The notes beneath the pieces were generated by a model. It was not told the DNA's origin. It saw nothing but the letters and a program-made list of their open reading frames with translations, and made no database searches. A stretch of DNA of 48,304 bases, taken from contig NZ_JAGQTN010000265.1 of NCBI RefSeq assembly GCF_020438995.1, positions 1 to 48,304 of the forward strand, written 5' to 3'. A program made the position numbers and the translations under genes. The DNA comes from Gordonia sp. (in: high G+C Gram-positive bacteria). Lineage in GTDB: Bacteria > Actinomycetota > Actinomycetes > Mycobacteriales > Mycobacteriaceae. The number at the start of each line of letters is the position of its first letter. The first letter of the stretch is position 1. This document shows positions 42,745 to 48,304 of this stretch, one piece after another.

Positions 42745-45618
42745 ATGCTCGGCCTCCACGCCCTCTGGCGTCCGGGGGCCGGTCTGTCGTTGTGGCACGA
42801 CACACTCGCTCCCGAACCGGAACTGCCCGGACCGGTCGCCGCACTGCTGGCCGGCCGCCGGTTCAGTACGCGTGTGGCCGTCATCGATTCCGACGGCCGC
42901 CGGGACTTCGCGGCCACCGCCACCCTCGGCGTCACGGCCGCGGTCGTCCTTCTCGACGCCACCCGGTCGCTGCCGGCGCACCCCGAGATCGCCTGGTATC
43001 GCCATCTGCTCGACGGCGTGCGACGTCTGGTCGCCGCCGGCGCCGTCACGCCCACGGTCACGTCGGCGGGCGGCGCGTCGCTGGTGCGCTGGCAGCCCGT
43101 CGCCACCCCGGTGTGGCGTAGTTGGTCGGCGGTGATGTGGGGTGCCGCGCCCGAGATAGTCACCATGAACAATCCCGACCCCCGTGCCGCCGTGGACGAT
43201 CTGGTCGCCGAACTCACCGACCATCTGTGCCGCGCTCGCCTGGCCGGTGTCCGCGCCGACGCACACCGGTTCGGCTTCATCGGGGACCTGCTCCCCGGAT
43301 CGTCCGGCGACACCGTGTCGCCGAGTAGGGCGGGGGCCGCGTCGGCGGCGTGGCTGACCTGGCAGGCGAGCGCCGGCGGCGACGAGACGACCGTCGTGTT
43401 CCGGCTGCACGAACCCGATGAGACCGACGAGTTCCCCGGTACGCATGCACTGTGGCGATTCCAGGTGTGTCTGCGCAACGTCGAGGGTCATCTGGAACCG
43501 GTGGCGCCGCATCGACTCGATCCTGCACAACTCGACCGGGTGACCACCGACCTGGCCAACGCGGTCAGCGCGTTCGGGCCGCTGCGGCAGGCCGAACCCG
43601 ACCGCACGAGCCTGGACTATCTGCTCACCACCGACACGGTCGCCGAACTCCTCTCCGACGGCGTCTCCGCGCTCGGCCGCGCCGGATTCGCGGTCCTGTT
43701 GCCACGCACCATCGCCGACGTCCGGCCCGCACTCTCGCTCACCGGGCGCCCGGTGGTGGGCAGCCCCCGGCGCAACGCGATGGTCGGGCTCGGTGCGGTA
43801 CGGGATTTCCAGTGGCGGCTCGCGCTCGGCACCGGCGGCGACGCAGTTGCGCTCACCGACGCCGACATCGACGAATTGGCGCGGCAGAAGGGTGATCTGG
43901 TCCGGGTTCGCGGTATCTGGATGCGCGCCGAGGGTGCCGCACTGACCCGTGCGGCAGGGTTCATCGCCGCGCAGCGTGTCGCCGCCGCAGCCGGCACCCC
44001 ACCCGACATGGGCGAGTTGCTCGACCTGGTGACCGGCGACACCGAACGCACCGGAATCCCGGTCACCGCGGTGTCGGGCATGTCCTGGCTCGACGACATC
44101 GCCGACGCGGGTTCGCTTCGCCCACCGGTACTTCCGGGTGCGGTCCTGGCCGATGCGACGTTGCGCCCGTACCAGCAGCGCGGATTTGAGTGGCTGACCC
44201 ATCTCGGCGGGCTCGGGGTGGGTGCGGTACTCGCCGACGACATGGGCTTGGGCAAGACCGTCCAGGTGATCGCGGTCCTCGCCCACGAGCGTCGCAACGC
44301 CCACGAGTCCGCGGAGGACCGGCTGCCCACGCTCGTGATCTGCCCGATGTCGGTGATCGGTAACTGGCAACGCGAGATCGCCCGATTCGCACCGGAACTC
44401 ACCGTCACCATGCATCACGGCCACCAACGCGCAACGGGCAAGGCGTTCGCCGCCCGGCGCCGCGATACCGACGTGGTCATCACGACCTTCGCGACGGCCA
44501 CCCGCGACCGTGAGCTCCTCTCCTCGCATTCTTGGCGGCGCATAGTCGTCGACGAGGCCCAGCATGTCAAGAACGTGAATACTGCTGCGGCCAAGGCGAT
44601 CCGCACGATTCCCACCGAGCACCGAGTCGCCCTGACCGGCACCCCGGTGGAGAATCGTCTGGAAGACCTACGTGCGGTCATCGACTTCGTGAACCCGGGA
44701 CTGCTCGGTTCGGCGTCGGTGTTCCGCGCCAGATTCGCCGAGCCGATCGAACGCGAACGTGATCCGGCGGCGCTGCGGCACCTGACCAGATTGACCCGGC
44801 CATTCATCCTGCGCCGCGAAAAGACCGATCCGTCAATCATTTCCGACCTTCCCGCCAAAGATGAGCTGACGGTCCGGGCAAATCTGACCGTCGAGCAGGC
44901 GGCCCTGTACCGGGCCGTCGTCGACGAGTTGATGGAAGCACTCAAGGACAAAGAGCAGCGGGTGCTGCGCAGGCGGACGGTGCTCGCCGCACTGACCAGA
45001 CTCAAGCAGATCTGCAATCATCCCGCGCACTACCTCGGTGACGGTTCACCGATCACCCGGCGCAGCGGCCACCGGTCGGGCAAGGTCGAGTTGCTGGCCG
45101 ACATCGCGACAACCCTTGTCGACGAAGGAGACCGGGCATTGGTGTTCACCCAGTTCGCGGCGTTCGGGGAGATGCTCACCGGCTGGCTCGGCGAGTTGCT
45201 CGACGCCGATGTCCCCCTATTGCACGGTGGACTGTCCCGCACCGATCGCGATGCGATGGTGGCGCGCTTCCAGACCGGCGACGACGCGCCGCCCGTACTG
45301 GTGGCCACACTCAAGGCAGGCGGCACCGGACTCAACCTGACGGCCGCCAATCATGTTATCCACGTAGACCGTTGGTGGAATCCGGCCGTCGAGGACCAGG
45401 CCACCGACCGCGCCTACCGAATCGGTCAGCGGCGCGACGTGCACGTGCGCCGCTTCGTGTGCGTGGGCACTCTGGAGGAACGGATCGACGACATGATCGG
45501 AAGCAAACGCGAACTGTCGGCGCTCACCGTCGCGACAGGCGAGAGCTGGCTCGGCGACTTCGGCAACGACGAGTTGTACGAACTGTTCGCATTGCGCGAT
45601 GAGGCGGTCAGCGAATGA
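42745..45618 (+). CDS. SNF2-family DNA helicase/ATPase (HelZ-like)
   Basis: 957 residues. The N-terminal half (to about 470) is the SNF2-associated region with repeated (W/R)-rich stretches. The motor follows: Walker A LADDMGLGKTVQ (about 496), VVDEAQHVKN (about 600), ALTGTPVENRLEDL, and the C-terminal lobe with TDRAYRIGQRRDVHVRRF. It should translocate on double-stranded DNA and remodel DNA-protein complexes. The mycobacterial counterpart is probably HelZ (Rv2101). The stop overlaps the SWIM-protein start by four bases, and the two are expected to work together. Confidence 0.93.
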   Translation: MLGLHALWRPGAGLSLWHDTLAPEPELPGPVAALLAGRRFSTRVAVIDSDGRRDFAATATLGVTAAVVLLDATRSLPAHPEIAWYRHLLDGVRRLVAAGAVTPTVTSAGGASLVRWQPVATPVWRSWSAVMWGAAPEIVTMNNPDPRAAVDDLVAELTDHLCRARLAGVRADAHRFGFIGDLLPGSSGDTVSPSRAGAASAAWLTWQASAGGDETTVVFRLHEPDETDEFPGTHALWRFQVCLRNVEGHLEPVAPHRLDPAQLDRVTTDLANAVSAFGPLRQAEPDRTSLDYLLTTDTVAELLSDGVSALGRAGFAVLLPRTIADVRPALSLTGRPVVGSPRRNAMVGLGAVRDFQWRLALGTGGDAVALTDADIDELARQKGDLVRVRGIWMRAEGAALTRAAGFIAAQRVAAAAGTPPDMGELLDLVTGDTERTGIPVTAVSGMSWLDDIADAGSLRPPVLPGAVLADATLRPYQQRGFEWLTHLGGLGVGAVLADDMGLGKTVQVIAVLAHERRNAHESAEDRLPTLVICPMSVIGNWQREIARFAPELTVTMHHGHQRATGKAFAARRRDTDVVITTFATATRDRELLSSHSWRRIVVDEAQHVKNVNTAAAKAIRTIPTEHRVALTGTPVENRLEDLRAVIDFVNPGLLGSASVFRARFAEPIERERDPAALRHLTRLTRPFILRREKTDPSIISDLPAKDELTVRANLTVEQAALYRAVVDELMEALKDKEQRVLRRRTVLAALTRLKQICNHPAHYLGDGSPITRRSGHRSGKVELLADIATTLVDEGDRALVFTQFAAFGEMLTGWLGELLDADVPLLHGGLSRTDRDAMVARFQTGDDAPPVLVATLKAGGTGLNLTAANHVIHVDRWWNPAVEDQATDRAYRIGQRRDVHVRRFVCVGTLEERIDDMIGSKRELSALTVATGESWLGDFGNDELYELFALRDEAVSE

Positions 45619-46379
45619 GCCCGCGAGGTGCGGACCGGAAGGCGACCCGCGGCTACGGCGTGACTCCGTGGTCGCGGGCCGTCTGCGATGTCGTGGAGGG
45701 CCGCGATACCGGTCCGGTCGACTCCCGACGGATCACCAAGGCCCGCAGCTACTTCCGCGACCGCAACGTGCGGCAGCTGTCGATCGGCAGCGGGCGGGTC
45801 ACCGCTCTCGTCGACGGTAGTCAGCTCGACCCGTTCGAGGTGACGGTCACTATGCGCCCGGTCCACACGCCGACGGTCGCGTCGTTATTGCGGTCCCGGA
45901 ACGCCGTCGACGACCTGCTTGCGCTGACCCGCGGCACGCAGCCGAATGTACTGGGCGAGCTACTACTGCCCACCGAATCCGCCGACATCGCCTCAGAATG
46001 CAGCTGTCCCGACGAGACGGTCCGCTGCATCCACGTTCTCGCCGTCATCTACGAGGTGGCCGCTGACATCGACAGGCACGCAACCACTCTGCTCACGCTG
46101 ATGGGCACCGACCTGACCCAACTCCTGTCGGCAGTCGAATCACTCAGCGGCGCAACATCTACCGACCCTGACGAGGTACCGACCCCACTGGTGCCGACCG
46201 CCGCGCCGGCACTCCCCCCGCTACCCGATCCGCCGCGGATGACCCCGATCATGGATCTCGACATCAAATCCCTGCACGCGGCGCTGCGCGCCTCCGGAAT
46301 CCCGGCCGGCGACGTCGGCGAGGCCGTCGACCAACTCGCCGAACTCTACGACGCCCTTCTTGACCCCAAACAAAAGTAG
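45615..46379 (+). CDS. SWIM zinc-finger protein, partner of the SNF2 helicase
   Basis: 254 residues. The SWIM motif is CSCPDETVRCIHVLAVIYEVA-like (CxC-x6-CxH, near residues 133-142), a DNA- or protein-binding zinc site. The N-terminus is basic (KATRGYGVTPWSRAV, RRITKARSYFRDR). It begins inside the helicase stop (ATGA), a pairing common in actinobacteria. The C-terminus runs into a 32-bp direct repeat that contains the TAG stop, so the last few codons (DPKQK) belong to the repeat. Confidence 0.9.
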   Translation: MSPRGADRKATRGYGVTPWSRAVCDVVEGRDTGPVDSRRITKARSYFRDRNVRQLSIGSGRVTALVDGSQLDPFEVTVTMRPVHTPTVASLLRSRNAVDDLLALTRGTQPNVLGELLLPTESADIASECSCPDETVRCIHVLAVIYEVAADIDRHATTLLTLMGTDLTQLLSAVESLSGATSTDPDEVPTPLVPTAAPALPPLPDPPRMTPIMDLDIKSLHAALRASGIPAGDVGEAVDQLAELYDALLDPKQK

Positions 46380-46515
46380 CCCCCTCTTGATCCCTGAGGC
46401 CAGGCAATCATCGTTACCTCGGTCATGATGATGATCCCCGAACAAAAGTAGCCCCCTCTTGATCCCTGAGGCTGAAGCGACGAAGGAGCGAAGGTCACGA
46501 AGGGTCCGGTGAGAC
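46369..46515. repeat. 32-bp direct repeat and inverted copy of the 33.6-kb element
   Basis: An identical 32-base sequence, beginning AACAAAAGTAGCCCCC, occurs at 46369-46400 and 46441-46472. Both contain TTGATCCCTGAGG, the complement of the core at 33.6 kb. The stretch 46458-46515 is the inverted 58-bp partner of 33621-33678. The 279-base gap before the flotillin gene holds these repeats and a terminator but no gene. Confidence 0.9.
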
Positions 46516-46571
46516 GCGAATCCTGACGGAACCACCGGCTCAGTGGCCACCAGTACGCCGATCAGATACGA

Positions 46572-46611
46572 CAATGTCCGCAACCACCGGTGAAAGTGGT
46601 TGCGGACATTG
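46572..46611. terminator. Intrinsic terminator between SWIM and flotillin genes
   Basis: CAATGTCCGCAACCAC and its exact complement (16-bp arms) flank an 8-base loop. It lies between convergent genes and may serve both. Confidence 0.85.
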
Positions 46612-46658
46612 CTATCTCACCAGGTTTCGAGGCTCATCGCCTAGCGGCTCTTCTTCCC

Positions 46659-48218
46659 TCAACCATCGAGTTGGACCGCATCGGCGTCGCCAGAGGCGAC
46701 AACCCCACCCGACTTCGCGGCACCCCGCCCGTTGACCAGACCGGTGACGTCGATTCCGGAGTCTTCGAGAGTCGATATGACCCCGGCGATCGTCTGCGGC
46801 GAGATTCCGAGCAGTCCGGTGAGCGACGACTTTGCCTCCGACGATCCTCCGATGATCGAGATCTTGTCGATGTTGCCGAGTTGCTCGGCCGACTTGCCGG
46901 TCGCCTCGACGAGCGCCTTCAGCACGGCCGGCAGGATCTCCATCCGCACCGCCTGGTCGCTGAACGCGTTGAGCGAGTCGGCGATCTGGCGTTTACCGGT
47001 GGCCTCGGCCTCCAGTTTCGCCTTCAGACCATCGGCCTCGGCCTGCTGCTCGGCGCGCAGCGCTTCGGCGGCCAGCTTTCGGGCGTCGGCCTCAGCCGTG
47101 CGGTTGGCCAGCAGACCGTCGGCTTCTGCCTGGGCCTCCGCACGCCGGGCGTCGGCGGCGAGCTTGCGTGCGTCGGCGGTCGCCGCACCGGTCTGCCGGG
47201 CGGTTTCAGCCTGTGCCTGGGCGTGCAGAATGGCTGCCTGCCGTTCACCTTCGGCTCGGGCCACCGATGCCTGCCGTTCGGCCTCCGCGGGCGCGATCAC
47301 ATCCGCTTCGAGCGAGGCCTGCGATTGCAGAGTGCGCTTGCGTTCCACCTCGGTCCGCGCCTCAACGCGGGCGGCCTCCGCCTCTTCCCTGGCGATACCG
47401 ACGGCCTTCTCCGCGCGCGCCCGGGCGAGCGGACCGGCCTGGTCGGCCTCGGCGTTCTCGGCTTCGGTCTGCGCACGCAGCCGAGCCAGTTCGACGTCGC
47501 GACGCTGGTTGGCGGTCGCGATGGCGGTGTCGGCCTGCGCCTGGGCCGTCGAACCTTCCTGCCGCGCCTTGGCGGAGAAGATCTGCGAATCGCGTTCGGC
47601 CTCGGCGGTACCGACGGCGGCGTCGCGCTTGACCTCGGCGATGCGCCGCTGACCGAGCGATTCGAGGTAGCCGTTACGGTCGGAGATACCGGCGATCTTG
47701 AGGACGTCGACCTCCATACCGATGCGGGCGAGGTCACTGCCCGCTTCCTCGACGACGCTGCGGGCGAGGGTGTCACGGTTGGAGTTGAGGTCCTCGACCG
47801 TCATCGTGGCGGTGATGCCACGCAGGCTGCCGGCGAGGATCTCGTTGATCTGTCGCTGCAGTTCGTTGCTGTCGGAGGTGAGGAATCGCTGCACGGCGGT
47901 CTGCACCGCCTCGTCGGCCGATCCGATCCGCACCAGGCCGACTGCTTCGACGTTGACGGGAACACCGTTGTTGGACAACGCATTCTGCAGGTTGATGTTC
48001 ACGTTGAACGGTTCGAGCGACATGACGTCGACGCGTTCGATGCCCGGAATCCGGAAGCGGGCTCCGCCCCGGACCACCTTGGGCGCGCCGCGGCCGGTGA
48101 AAACGGCGACCTCGTTGGGTGGGACTTTGATGTAGTTCCGGACGTAGATCACCGGAATGAGAATGAACACCACGAATGCTACGACGGCGACCACTGCGAT
48201 GATCGTAATCATATGCAC
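46659..48218 (-). CDS. Flotillin-like SPFH-domain membrane protein
   Basis: 519 residues. A single N-terminal membrane span (residues about 4-26, IIAVVAVVAFVVFILIPV) precedes the SPFH domain (VPPNEVAVFTGRGAPKV, RFRIPGIERVDVMSLEPF) and a very long Ala/Glu/Arg coiled coil with repeats such as AEADARKLAAEALRAEQQAE (about 200-430). The GTG at 48218 has AAGGG seven bases upstream; an ATG two codons later is the alternative. It probably scaffolds membrane microdomains. No NfeD-type partner is seen in the window; the 86 bases beyond hold no gene. Confidence 0.92.
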   Translation of the reverse strand: MHMITIIAVVAVVAFVVFILIPVIYVRNYIKVPPNEVAVFTGRGAPKVVRGGARFRIPGIERVDVMSLEPFNVNINLQNALSNNGVPVNVEAVGLVRIGSADEAVQTAVQRFLTSDSNELQRQINEILAGSLRGITATMTVEDLNSNRDTLARSVVEEAGSDLARIGMEVDVLKIAGISDRNGYLESLGQRRIAEVKRDAAVGTAEAERDSQIFSAKARQEGSTAQAQADTAIATANQRRDVELARLRAQTEAENAEADQAGPLARARAEKAVGIAREEAEAARVEARTEVERKRTLQSQASLEADVIAPAEAERQASVARAEGERQAAILHAQAQAETARQTGAATADARKLAADARRAEAQAEADGLLANRTAEADARKLAAEALRAEQQAEADGLKAKLEAEATGKRQIADSLNAFSDQAVRMEILPAVLKALVEATGKSAEQLGNIDKISIIGGSSEAKSSLTGLLGISPQTIAGVISTLEDSGIDVTGLVNGRGAAKSGGVVASGDADAVQLDG

Positions 48219-48304
48219 CCCGTTTCCCTTGTTGTGTTGTCAGGTCTTTTGTGGCACTGAGACTTCCGTCAGTCCAGTGCCGGAATCGCCACCACCCGTA
48301 CGTA

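Noticed and set aside
46590-48260. A 556-codon plus-strand frame opposite the flotillin gene
   Set aside because: Its Gly/Leu/Arg repeats mirror the Ala/Glu coiled-coil codons of the real gene.

Overview
The window is high-GC actinobacterial DNA. It carries a mycolic-acid-group gene order and GTG/ATG starts joined by ATGA, GTGA or TGATG overlaps. The right half follows, from memory, the Mycobacterium tuberculosis order Rv3037c (THUMP-like methyltransferase), Rv3038c (methyltransferase), Rv3039c (echA17), Rv3040c (Nudix), Rv3041c (ABC ATPase), serB2, ctaD, fecB. Extra genes are inserted into it, so this is a Mycobacteriales relative. Gordonia is my best guess, not proven.

Region 1 (about 0.1-23.1 kb) is a large accessory catabolic cluster for acyl-CoA thioesters of an unidentified cyclic or aromatic compound. 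A ten-gene minus-strand operon encodes a two-subunit Rieske ring-hydroxylating dioxygenase, a small conserved-looking protein, two thiolases, a thiolase-fold/DUF35 fusion, an NTF2-crotonase fusion, an acyl-CoA dehydrogenase, an FAD oxidoreductase and a small membrane protein. A second minus-strand operon has an SDR and three crotonases and ends in the last 39 codons of a lost acyl-CoA ligase. Plus-strand units carry an SDR with a TetR regulator, a thiolase with an acyl-CoA dehydrogenase, a lone carboxyltransferase and a two-hotdog thioesterase; another SDR lies on the minus strand. Five promoter regions share an 18-bp motif, roughly TCTAnATTAAAcTcAAaCT, which I read as the operator of one regulon, probably bound by the TetR protein encoded at 14435-15040.

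Region 2 (23.2-27.5 kb) is a separate small locus. A MaoC hydratase resembling mesaconyl-CoA hydratase and a CaiB-type CoA-transferase (minus strand) face an acyl-CoA dehydrogenase and a GntR/UTRA regulator (plus strand). Two perfect inverted repeats lie between them.

Region 3 (28.7-30.65 kb) is a lower-GC insertion between the Rv3037c-like and Rv3038c-like genes. It holds a nuclease-like putative toxin, a small overlapping partner protein and a divergent XRE regulator with repeated operator-like sequences.

Region 4 (30.7-48.2 kb) is the conserved backbone: methyltransferase, EchA17-like hydratase, a stand-alone LigD-type polymerase, tandem Nudix hydrolases, an ABC ATPase, an LLM flavin oxidoreductase, SerB2, CtaD, FecB, a PPOX/F420 protein, a SNF2 helicase with a SWIM protein, and a flotillin-like SPFH protein. 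A dispersed repeat family, including a 58-bp inverted copy pair about 12.8 kb apart, marks two gene ends. I see no tRNA, rRNA, CRISPR array or complete insertion sequence.
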